From positions 1 to 32,932 of the forward strand of contig JAIXTE010000007.1 of NCBI GenBank assembly GCA_027484315.1: a DNA stretch of 32,932 bases, read 5' to 3'. The DNA comes from Burkholderiales bacterium. Lineage in GTDB: Bacteria; Pseudomonadota; Gammaproteobacteria; Burkholderiales; Burkholderiaceae_B. The translations under genes and the position numbers were made by a program. Shown here one piece after another: positions 25,562 to 32,771 of the stretch; position 1 is the stretch's first letter; each line of letters starts with the position of its first letter. Below the pieces are notes generated by a model. That model saw nothing but the letters and a program-made list of their open reading frames with translations. It was not told the origin of the DNA and made no database searches.

Positions 25562-27715
25562 TCATCGACCCGGGTAATTTCTTAAAGTGGCAGCCGCCAT
25601 GGACATACCCCGCCTGGTGAGCATCGCAATCACATCAGGGCGAGCCACTTCCTGCAGAGAGACTCCACGTTCAGAAAGTTGATTCAGCACAATGGTCACG
25701 AAAGCATCGTTCGGGTGTAGCAGCAAACGTTGCTGCGCACTGGGCTGCCCGTAGTTGGTGGCGGTGAATGTTGCGCCCACGTCGATGAAGCGGACAGCCA
25801 CTTCGGGTTGCGCCATGATGTTGATATTGTCCAGCAATGTGACATTGAGGCAGTGTGGCGCACACTTGGCCATCACGTCCACATAGGCCACTCCATATGC
25901 AGATTTAGTAGTCGCGAAGGCTGGGTTTCCAAGCGCTTCGTCAAGTGATTTCTGTGGTTCGTTGTTCCACTTGAATTCAAGTGCCGCTTTGTAAAGGGAA
26001 ATGTCCACATTTGCGGGTTGCAGATTGCAAATGGTATTCATCTTTCGGTACACCCCAAAGGGGTCCAGCCGGCCGTCAGCATCGGTCAACTGGTGGGCAT
26101 GATTCAGACACTTCACAATCTGATCGGGCGAATAGTGTTTCAACACCCTGGATGAATGGAGGTTGGTAATCGCCGTGGAAAACACATCCAGAAGCTTGGG
26201 GTGCGTTTCCACTTCGCCAAGCTTCAAGCCATGAGCCAACCCCATGGCCAAATGGATAAACACATCGTTGGGTACACCGGAATCAAAGTTCTGCGACCTG
26301 AGCGGTTCGAGGTGCTGTCCCCAGTCATTGCGCAACAATTCGTGCATGGCTGATTTGAAAGGGACATCGTGGATCTGGAAGGTGTTCAACAGATCGAGAA
26401 GCTGACCGAGTTGTTCCTTACCCAGGTGTCTGGCGCTGACCAGTTGATTTTCCGGCTCACCGCCTACGCCTGCTGGCGGTGCGGTCTCAAGCCATGACAG
26501 GTGGAGTTGGCTTTTCAGCGTCAGGGTACTTTCTTCATTTTGATGGTAGAAGGGCCACCGCACAATTTTCGGTGAACCCGGCACTACCGTAACTTTGTCC
26601 TTGACCTGCTGCAATATCGACAGGGCGAGCAAGGTTGGGTTGTCGTGAATTTTGAAGGGTATGCCATCTTCATTCATGTCGAAAAGGGCGTGGGGTGCAA
26701 CCGGCCCGTGCCTGCTGCTGATCTTATCGAGGATCGTCATGCAGCCTTGGGCCAGGTCCGAAACACCGTCTGTCTGCAATTGATTCCACGCATCGTGTGC
26801 CTCCTGAAGAATCTGAAAAGCCATTGCCTTGGCAACCGCTGGCTTGGGTTGCAGATTGTCCAGTTTGCGGCTTAACCCAATCCGTTCGAAGTGGTTAGCA
26901 GCATATTGGGGCGATGCGTATACGTCGTTGATCACTGGCAAATTCATGCTTGCCGCAAAATGATTTTGCCAGGCTGCAACCTTGTGAATTTCATTGCCCG
27001 GTCCGTGAACCTGGGGATCAGGGTTCTCGTGGACAAACTCTGCAATTGCATTTCGGGCAATCTGGATTCTCAGCGCTTCGAAGCGCTCCGGCATCGACGG
27101 CGTGAAAGTGGCTTGGCGAACACTGTGTGCAGCCTCCTCGAAATGCTGGACAATTCCCGGGCCACACACATTGAGTCTTTCAGACAGCTCTTTGATGCAG
27201 GCCCTCGCATTGTCCTCACCGCCACTGGCCACAAGGTCAGGCCGCTGCCGGGCAAAGGCATGCATGCGCACAAGCCGGTTTGCGTCGGGGCAGGCCTGCT
27301 GGTACAGGTCGGCTTGAAACACGCCGAAGCGCGACGTGGTGTCAACGTTGATTGTTTCCCAAAGCCCGCTGGCCAGGCCCTGGAAGTTCGTGTTTTTCTG
27401 CGCCTGTGGGTGGGTAGTATTGGCAATGGTGTCCAGTTCAGCCAGTGTGTGGTTGATCACGTTCTTGAACGACTGGTATTGAGGCGTGTTCTTGAATCGA
27501 TCAAGCGCCAGCATTTTTCGCTGGGCGTTGGTGAGGTTTGCAGCGAGCTCCTGTTCATTGGGCAAGAGATCGGGGATGAACACGGAAGCGGTCAGCTTGT
27601 GAAAACGTTCACTCAGGCCAAGGCCGGGGGCGCAGGCCTGTTCAATTGACTCCTTCAGGTGGGTGTCCGGGTTGAACGAGAGCGCGGCAGCAGAAAGGGG
27701 GGCAGGCGTGGGCAT
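25562..27715 (-). CDS. Putative effector B3 (family B, possible NEL-like domain)
   Basis: The 717-residue soluble protein is the tandem paralogue of B2. The Cys-bearing helix is LNVCGPGIVQHFEEA (Cys184), followed after 58 residues by EIHKVAAWQNHF and MNLPVINDVYA. In the IpaH-type NEL domain a catalytic Cys is followed at a similar distance by DEIEVYLAFQ, which is the basis for the NEL-like suggestion; the acidic residue of the NEL CxD motif is absent. The N-terminus is rich in Pro, Ala and Ser with no signal peptide. AAGG lies 9 nt before ATG 27715. An hrp-box-like promoter lies upstream, and A4 is divergent from it. Confidence 0.6.
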   Translation of the reverse strand: MPTPAPLSAAALSFNPDTHLKESIEQACAPGLGLSERFHKLTASVFIPDLLPNEQELAANLTNAQRKMLALDRFKNTPQYQSFKNVINHTLAELDTIANTTHPQAQKNTNFQGLASGLWETINVDTTSRFGVFQADLYQQACPDANRLVRMHAFARQRPDLVASGGEDNARACIKELSERLNVCGPGIVQHFEEAAHSVRQATFTPSMPERFEALRIQIARNAIAEFVHENPDPQVHGPGNEIHKVAAWQNHFAASMNLPVINDVYASPQYAANHFERIGLSRKLDNLQPKPAVAKAMAFQILQEAHDAWNQLQTDGVSDLAQGCMTILDKISSRHGPVAPHALFDMNEDGIPFKIHDNPTLLALSILQQVKDKVTVVPGSPKIVRWPFYHQNEESTLTLKSQLHLSWLETAPPAGVGGEPENQLVSARHLGKEQLGQLLDLLNTFQIHDVPFKSAMHELLRNDWGQHLEPLRSQNFDSGVPNDVFIHLAMGLAHGLKLGEVETHPKLLDVFSTAITNLHSSRVLKHYSPDQIVKCLNHAHQLTDADGRLDPFGVYRKMNTICNLQPANVDISLYKAALEFKWNNEPQKSLDEALGNPAFATTKSAYGVAYVDVMAKCAPHCLNVTLLDNINIMAQPEVAVRFIDVGATFTATNYGQPSAQQRLLLHPNDAFVTIVLNQLSERGVSLQEVARPDVIAMLTRRGMSMAAATLRNYPGR

Positions 27716-27750
27716 GTTTCAAAACCTTGCGCTAAAAAATTAAGGTCACT

Positions 27751-27778
27751 TGAGTGCTCAGGCGTATTACAAAGTTCG
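27751..27778 (-). promoter_or_regulatory. hrp-box-like ECF sigma promoter of B3
   Basis: On the minus strand the sequence is CGAACT-N15-GCACTCA, 36 bases from the B3 start codon. It shares the divergent intergenic region with the A4 promoter. Confidence 0.55.
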
Positions 27779-27821
27779 TTAAGAATCTGCATTGACTGAC
27801 ATATTGATTCGAAAAAAGCGT

Positions 27822-27849
27822 TGAACTTTTTTTGTTGTGAAGACCCATA
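27822..27849 (+). promoter_or_regulatory. hrp-box-like ECF sigma promoter of A4
   Basis: On the plus strand the sequence is TGAACT-N15-ACCCATA, 26 bases before the A4 start codon. The -10 part deviates by one base from the CAC core seen in the other copies, so this is one of the weaker matches. Confidence 0.4.
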
Positions 27850-27874
27850 GCTCAATTGACGAGTTGTTTCAACG

Positions 27875-29047
27875 ATGAATCATTTGACCCTTGTTGCACC
27901 TTTCCGGCAGCCTCCGGATCCTTTTCTTGATTCGCCCGGCAGCAGCCCGGATGAACGCCCCACTGCCCTGAGCCGATCTATCAAGCAGGTCGCTGCGGAA
28001 TTCACTAAGCGGGCCTCGCCACCAGCCCTGCAGTGCCTGCGTGATGAATTGCTGTGCCAAGCCCGATTGAACCTGTCGACCTTGTCGCAGCACCTTGCGC
28101 TGCTCGCAACGCGCGAGCGGCACTTGGCCCTGGGGCATGCGCACCGGCTCTTCTCCTACCCCCGAGTGACTCTGCCCGGTGCCGATGAAGACAATCGCGC
28201 ACTCAGCTACGTGGTGCCCAAGCCCCTGGATTGTGCAAAGGCTGTTCTCGCAGAGGAGTACCGGAAAAAATACGGCATCCGAATTGTGTCTGTACTTGCG
28301 CCCAAGCAGGATGAAACCTACCTGCACAGCGTGGTGCGCCATCTTTCCGCCGCTGCTGGTGAACCTGTTGGCTTTCTGTTGGGTGTGATCACAGACCATC
28401 GCCACACCGAGGTTTTTGATTATGAAAACCATGTGCTTCCACTGGTCATTCAGGCCAGCGCACACGGTATTGATGTCATCAACTTGAATTCGATGGGTGA
28501 AGTGGACAACTCCTACCAGCGTTTTCTGAAAAATATGGATTTGATCAAGCACAGTGTTCCCGGCGTCCGTGTTCGCTCGGCAACCGTGCTTTCCCAGCGG
28601 CAAGCGGACGAACAGTCCTGTCACACCGATGCCATTCAGGTGTTGAAAGATGCACTATTGGGTTTCAAGCGTTCCGGTCAAACCTGTTTCTTCAATTGCA
28701 TGACGGGCCACGCTGAAGTAGCGCAGGGCAATGTGGATGAGCCCCGTTTTTGCCTGCCCTCTGCTTTGCAGAAAACCACTCAACGCTCCGCTGCGCTGCG
28801 CGACGACGCGGTGAATTTTTCCGAATCGGTGGAACCCAATAACATCAGTCTTCACACCCACCGCGGGAAGTACTCCGCAGCGTTCCAGTTGAGCCCAAAC
28901 GTGGAGTATGAAAATCGGGACAAACAGGCTAACCATTTTCTGACAATCAAGGCGTTCAGAAATGCAGACCGGGTGTTGTCTGTGCTTGAAGGCCTGGCCC
29001 CCAGCGCACGCAAGCGTTACTTGAACCAGTTGCGCCAACAGTGGTGA
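27875..29047 (+). CDS. Putative effector A4: CE-clan/YopJ-like cysteine enzyme (family A)
   Basis: The 390-residue product is the shortest and most divergent family A member. The catalytic His190 (YENHVLPLVIQ), Gln243 and Cys249 (QADEQSCHTDAIQVLKDALL) are present, but the acidic residue is Asn209 (VINLNSM) instead of Asp. Asn can serve in this position in some CE-clan enzymes, so activity is possible. The shared block EEYRKKYGIRIVSV and the C-terminal block NHFLTIKAFRNADRVLSVLEG are present. The N-terminus is rich in Pro and Ser. No Shine-Dalgarno sequence precedes ATG 27875. It is divergent from B3, with 159 bases between them holding both promoters. Confidence 0.63.
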   Translation: MNHLTLVAPFRQPPDPFLDSPGSSPDERPTALSRSIKQVAAEFTKRASPPALQCLRDELLCQARLNLSTLSQHLALLATRERHLALGHAHRLFSYPRVTLPGADEDNRALSYVVPKPLDCAKAVLAEEYRKKYGIRIVSVLAPKQDETYLHSVVRHLSAAAGEPVGFLLGVITDHRHTEVFDYENHVLPLVIQASAHGIDVINLNSMGEVDNSYQRFLKNMDLIKHSVPGVRVRSATVLSQRQADEQSCHTDAIQVLKDALLGFKRSGQTCFFNCMTGHAEVAQGNVDEPRFCLPSALQKTTQRSAALRDDAVNFSESVEPNNISLHTHRGKYSAAFQLSPNVEYENRDKQANHFLTIKAFRNADRVLSVLEGLAPSARKRYLNQLRQQW

Positions 29048-29138
29048 GGGGAGGCACTTGGCATCACCCTATGGGGTTCTCGCTTAGGATGTGATCTCTT
29101 GTCTTCCCCGGGCTGCATTCGGGCAGCCTTTTTGCACA

Positions 29139-29924
29139 ATGAGTTATTCCGTCATTATCCGGGCCCATGAAGCAACGCCCCTGCTTGTGCGGGCGATGCA
29201 ATGCCTGCGCGCACAGTCGCTACCGCCGCGGGAAATTGTGGTGGTTGATTCCTCGGGCAGCGAACAGGTAGCACAAAGGCTGCGCGAGCTCGCGGATGTT
29301 CATGTCCCGTACGGGGCAGGGCAGTTCAATTATTCCCGGGCCATTCACCTGGGGGTCGCCGTGGCGGCTGCAGACCAGGTGCTCATTCACAGCGCCCATG
29401 TTGCATTAATGGATCCTCAGCTCGTTGAGTCTGCATTTCAGCAAGCTGCGGCAGCGAAATGCGCTGTTTTCTATTTTCGCAAAGGGGCTTCAACTGCCTA
29501 TGACAACATCGATATCACCCGATTCGATGGTCGCAATGGCTTGGCCAATTCCTGCGCGATGATTCCCCGCAACCTGTTGCTTCAGCGCGGGTTTCGTGAA
29601 GAAGTGTTTTCAGCCGAAGACCAGGAATGGGCGGCCTGGTTCATTCGCGAACAGAAGGGATGTGTATTGCGCATCACTTCACCTGCGTGCGTGTATGAAA
29701 ACCCGCATTTGAACATTCAGAAAAAGGTGAATGAAGACCTTGCTATTGCCTGTTTCGTGAATCGGCACGAGCGTTGGCCCAACAACATTGCAGCACGGCT
29801 GGGGCGTGCTGCATTGGCCTGTCTACGCCGCCGGCCGGAGCGTGCCCGTTTGCACTGGCTGGTGGCCACAGGCCTGCTGGGTAGTTATTTCAAGCCGACC
29901 CAGAGAAAGTCGCGTTACTTTTAA
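29139..29924 (+). CDS. Glycosyltransferase family 2 protein
   Basis: The 261-residue product has a GT-A fold start (SVIIRAHEATPLL, then LPPREIVVVDSSGS), a FNYSRAIHLGV segment and VLIHSAHVALMDP, typical of bacterial GT2 enzymes that add sugars to surface polysaccharides. FSAEDQEWA matches the ED motif that supplies the catalytic base. The acceptor and sugar are unknown. ATG 29139 (MSYSV) is chosen because the fold begins there; a GTG at 29091 would add 16 residues. It lies downstream of A4 on the same strand, and its 3' end overlaps the convergent membrane-protein gene by 35 bases. Confidence 0.85.
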   Translation: MSYSVIIRAHEATPLLVRAMQCLRAQSLPPREIVVVDSSGSEQVAQRLRELADVHVPYGAGQFNYSRAIHLGVAVAAADQVLIHSAHVALMDPQLVESAFQQAAAAKCAVFYFRKGASTAYDNIDITRFDGRNGLANSCAMIPRNLLLQRGFREEVFSAEDQEWAAWFIREQKGCVLRITSPACVYENPHLNIQKKVNEDLAIACFVNRHERWPNNIAARLGRAALACLRRRPERARLHWLVATGLLGSYFKPTQRKSRYF

Positions 29925-30618
29925 GGCGCAGCCACTCCCATGGTGAATAAACGGGTGGCTCCCCATTGCGCAGACAAAGTGTCAATGTGTAAATCAGCAG
30001 GCCACTGACCGCCACCATTTCACCGCCATCTTCCATCACGGCCAGCACAAATTGAAGTCGCCAGCCCGTTTGGGCCAACATGTGAAGTAAATCCACCAAC
30101 ACACCAAAGCAGGCGAGCAGCACCACCAGTTGCAAGAGGTGGTGCGATGAATGCCTGAAGCGCGGATTGCCCTGCAGGTAGGCCAGTCCCAGGGGGATGG
30201 ACAGCAACAGCGCTGCACAAAGTGCGTAAATCACCTCGCCGATGTCTTGTAGTCGGAGCCCCCACGGTGGAGCGAAATCAAGATGCTGGGCGATGGTGCC
30301 TCCCACCTGCTCATGAAGGCCCAGAGAGTCATCCGCCAGCAGAAAGGCGAATACAAAGGCCCAGGCAACTGGGGGCAGGGTACGGGTTCGGACGGCAATC
30401 CCCAGAAACAGCAGGCTGACCCAAAAATACTTCAGGTACTGGTAAATCTCGGAATAACCCGCGTCTTTTTCAATGTTAAGCAGGGGGTTGTTCCACAGCG
30501 GGGTGAGTGAATTGATTGTGTGGAGAGCGATGAAGCACAGGTCTGCGCCCAAAAACAACAAAAAAAGCAGCCCCACTTGCTGGCGCGTTGTGAGCAATTC
30601 AACCGGATTCTTTTTCAT
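29890..30618 (-). CDS. Six-TM integral membrane protein of unknown function, with an hrp-box-like promoter
   Basis: The 242-residue product has six predicted membrane segments, at about residues 14-36, 61-77, 82-97, 127-148, 161-180 and 188-216. Acidic and His residues sit in or next to the membrane: DDSLGLHEQVGG (about residues 96-107), QDIGEVIYA (124-132), VLVDLLHML (173-181) and VMEDGGEMVAV (194-204). Such clusters often bind metal or protons, but I cannot name a family. The gene has the best hrp-box match of the window upstream, which places it in the same putative regulon as the effector-like genes. It overlaps the convergent glycosyltransferase gene by 35 bases. Confidence 0.7.
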   Translation of the reverse strand: MKKNPVELLTTRQQVGLLFLLFLGADLCFIALHTINSLTPLWNNPLLNIEKDAGYSEIYQYLKYFWVSLLFLGIAVRTRTLPPVAWAFVFAFLLADDSLGLHEQVGGTIAQHLDFAPPWGLRLQDIGEVIYALCAALLLSIPLGLAYLQGNPRFRHSSHHLLQLVVLLACFGVLVDLLHMLAQTGWRLQFVLAVMEDGGEMVAVSGLLIYTLTLCLRNGEPPVYSPWEWLRLKSNATFSGSA

Positions 30619-30651
30619 TTTGTCAAAACCTGAAATCAGTTGAATAAAAAT

Positions 30652-30679
30652 TGGGTGCCTGGCTCCGTGGTTTGGTTCC
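30652..30679 (-). promoter_or_regulatory. hrp-box-like ECF sigma promoter of the six-TM gene
   Basis: On the minus strand the sequence is GGAACC-N15-GCACCCA, with a perfect -35 element and one mismatch to CCACNNA. It ends 34 bases before the start codon. A perfect 12-bp palindrome CTTTAATTAAAG (30680-30691) adjoins its upstream side. Confidence 0.65.
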
Positions 30680-30771
30680 CTTTAATTAAAGAAGTGGGTC
30701 TAAGTGATTGATTCGGGGTAGAAACTTACGCCAACCTTACCTAAATCGAGTGAAGGGTGATATCGTATAGC

Positions 30772-30801
30772 CTGTCAAAAGACTGATACAACACTTATAA
30801 A
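30772..30801 (+). promoter_or_regulatory. Candidate sigma-70 promoter of fadD
   Basis: CTGTCA (30772-30777) and TATAAA (30796-30801) are separated by 18 bases and could be the -35 and -10 boxes. The start site would lie near 30808, leaving a leader of about 33 bases before the ATG at 30841. Confidence 0.4.
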
Positions 30802-30840
30802 AAAAATCAGGGCCACGTTGGTTGTGCAGGGGAGACTTTA

Positions 30841-32667
30841 ATGGCACCCGGGCAACGGCTGGCGTCAGCGCTGATTTGCATGGAGATTAGCCAAATGTCT
30901 GCACGTCCCGAGGACGCAGGTTTGAACACTGCGAAAGTATCCCCCGATCAATTCAATGGTTTTGTCAGCGCAGAAGCGCAAGCGCTTTTTGAGTCCCGTT
31001 ACTGGACCAAGAGCTACCCCCCCGGTGTGTCTGGTGATATGCCTGCCCTGCGTTATAACAGCATGCTGGAACTGGTTTCTGAATGCCTTAAAAAATACGC
31101 AGACCGCCCAGCCTTTGTGTCGGCTGGAACGGAGTTTTCCTACAAGCAGGTTGACGACATGTCAGACCAGTTTGCCGGTTACCTTAAATCCATCGGAGTG
31201 AAGGCCGGTGACGTGGTGGCCATCATGCTGCCCAACTGCGTGCAGTTTCCTGTGTGCTTTGTGGGTGCCATGAAGCTGGGTTGTACCCTGACCAATGTGA
31301 ACCCACTGTACACCGTGCGTGAACTGAATCACCAGTTGAAAGACTCTGGTGCGACCACCATCGTGGTGTTTGAAAACTTTGCAAACACCCTGCAGCAGTC
31401 ACTCGAAGGCACCAAGGTCAAGAACATCGTGATCACGCAGCTCGGCGACCTGTTGGGAGGCTTGAAGGGCTTGATCATCAACTTCGTGATGCGCAAAATC
31501 AAGAAGATGGTGCCTGCCTACAACCTGCCACAAGCAGTGCCCATGAAAAAGGCGCTGGCCACTGGCAAAGGCGTGGCCTACCCCAAGCCCAGCCCCAAGC
31601 TGGACGATGTGGCCCTGTTGCAATACACAGGTGGCACGACAGGTGTGTCCAAGGGCGCCATGCTGACCCAGCGCAACTTGATGAGCAACATGGAACAGGG
31701 TTTGGCCTGGATGAGCGAAGCCATCGGCAAAGACCCGATTTGCGTGGTCACCATGCTGCCGCTGTATCACATCTATGCGCTGGCCGTGAACTGCATGTTG
31801 TTCATGACCTTCGGTGCACGGAACATTCTGATTGCCAACCCGCGTGATGTGGGCACGGTGATGAAAGTATTGCGCAAGGAAAAATTCCATGTCATTACTG
31901 CGGTGAACACCCTGTTCAACGCATTCCTGAATAATGACGAGTTTTGCAGCCGCGACTTTTCCGACATGAAGTTCGCGATGAGCGGCGGTATGGCCCTGCA
32001 GCAACCGATTGCAGAGCGCTGGTACAAGGTAACCGGTTGTGCGATTTCTGAAGGCTTCGGCATGACAGAAACCTCACCGGTGGTTACTGTGCCCCCATTG
32101 CATGGTGGCGAACGCCCAGCTTTCCGTGGCAACGTAGGCTTGCCTATCCCCGGTACCGAAGTTCGCCTGAAGCGTGACGACGGCCTGTGGGCTGGTTTGA
32201 ATGAGCCAGGCGAAATCTGCGTGCGTGGCCCGCAGGTGATGTTGGGTTATCTGAATCGCCCGGAAGAAACTGCGAAAACCATCGACAAGGACGGCTGGCT
32301 GGCGACAGGTGACATCGGAACCATGGACGAGCAAGGCTACGTCAAGATTGTGGACCGCAAGAAAGACATGATCATTGTGTCTGGCTTCAACGTGTTCCCC
32401 AACGAGATTGAAGACGTGGTTGCTCAGCACCCCGGCGTGCTGGAGTGCGGCGTGGTAGGTGTACCCGATCCAGTAACTGGCGAGAAAGTGAAGCTGGTCG
32501 TTGTGAAAAAAGACGCCAGTGTAACCAAGGAAGACTTGATTGCGCATTGCCGTCAAAACCTGACCGGTTACAAGATCCCGTCATTCGTGGAGTTCCGCGA
32601 CGACTTGCCCAAAACCCCCGTGGGCAAAATTTTGCGTCGTGAATTGCGCGACAAGCCGAAAGAGTAA
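30841..32667 (+). CDS. fadD: Long-chain fatty-acid--CoA ligase
   Basis: FadD activates fatty acids to acyl-CoA with ATP, feeding beta-oxidation. The product is 608 residues from ATG 30841, which follows an AGGGGAG site at 6 nt; a later ATG at 30895 (MSARPED) with GGAG at 9 nt is an alternative. The AMP-binding motif LQYTGGTTGVSKGAML, the GFGMTETSPVV motif, the GDIGTMDEQGYVKIVDRKKD segment with the FACS signature, and the C-terminal lysine motif KTPVGKILRREL are all intact. The gene stands alone between a divergent regulon gene and a terminator; it is not linked to the fad operon at 11880-17627. Confidence 0.95.
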   Translation: MAPGQRLASALICMEISQMSARPEDAGLNTAKVSPDQFNGFVSAEAQALFESRYWTKSYPPGVSGDMPALRYNSMLELVSECLKKYADRPAFVSAGTEFSYKQVDDMSDQFAGYLKSIGVKAGDVVAIMLPNCVQFPVCFVGAMKLGCTLTNVNPLYTVRELNHQLKDSGATTIVVFENFANTLQQSLEGTKVKNIVITQLGDLLGGLKGLIINFVMRKIKKMVPAYNLPQAVPMKKALATGKGVAYPKPSPKLDDVALLQYTGGTTGVSKGAMLTQRNLMSNMEQGLAWMSEAIGKDPICVVTMLPLYHIYALAVNCMLFMTFGARNILIANPRDVGTVMKVLRKEKFHVITAVNTLFNAFLNNDEFCSRDFSDMKFAMSGGMALQQPIAERWYKVTGCAISEGFGMTETSPVVTVPPLHGGERPAFRGNVGLPIPGTEVRLKRDDGLWAGLNEPGEICVRGPQVMLGYLNRPEETAKTIDKDGWLATGDIGTMDEQGYVKIVDRKKDMIIVSGFNVFPNEIEDVVAQHPGVLECGVVGVPDPVTGEKVKLVVVKKDASVTKEDLIAHCRQNLTGYKIPSFVEFRDDLPKTPVGKILRRELRDKPKE

Positions 32668-32686
32668 TTTTCAGTATTGCCTGATG

Positions 32687-32717
32687 AAAAAAAACCACCG
32701 CTTTGGTGGTTTTTTTT
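32687..32717. terminator. Bidirectional Rho-independent terminator
   Basis: A run of A residues, CCACC, loop GCTTT, GGTGG and a run of T residues form a 13-bp stem that can terminate transcription from either side: fadD on the plus strand and the OmpA-like gene on the minus strand. Confidence 0.92.
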
Positions 32718-32771
32718 CGCTCGCGAAAAGTCTCCGGGGCGCACTGGCCCGGGCTGTGATCGAGTGTCTGA

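Noticed and set aside
27770..27815. PIP-box (TTCG-N15/16-TTCG) as in HrpX/HrpB regulons
   Set aside because: Two TTCG words occur near 27775 and 27808, but they are about 28 bases apart, not 15-16, and the other genes lack the motif.
10328..30679. Classical RpoE (sigma-E) promoters as explanation of the GAAC motif
   Set aside because: The -35 element is similar, but the -10 element here is (C/T)ACnnA rather than TCnnA, which fits the HrpL type better.
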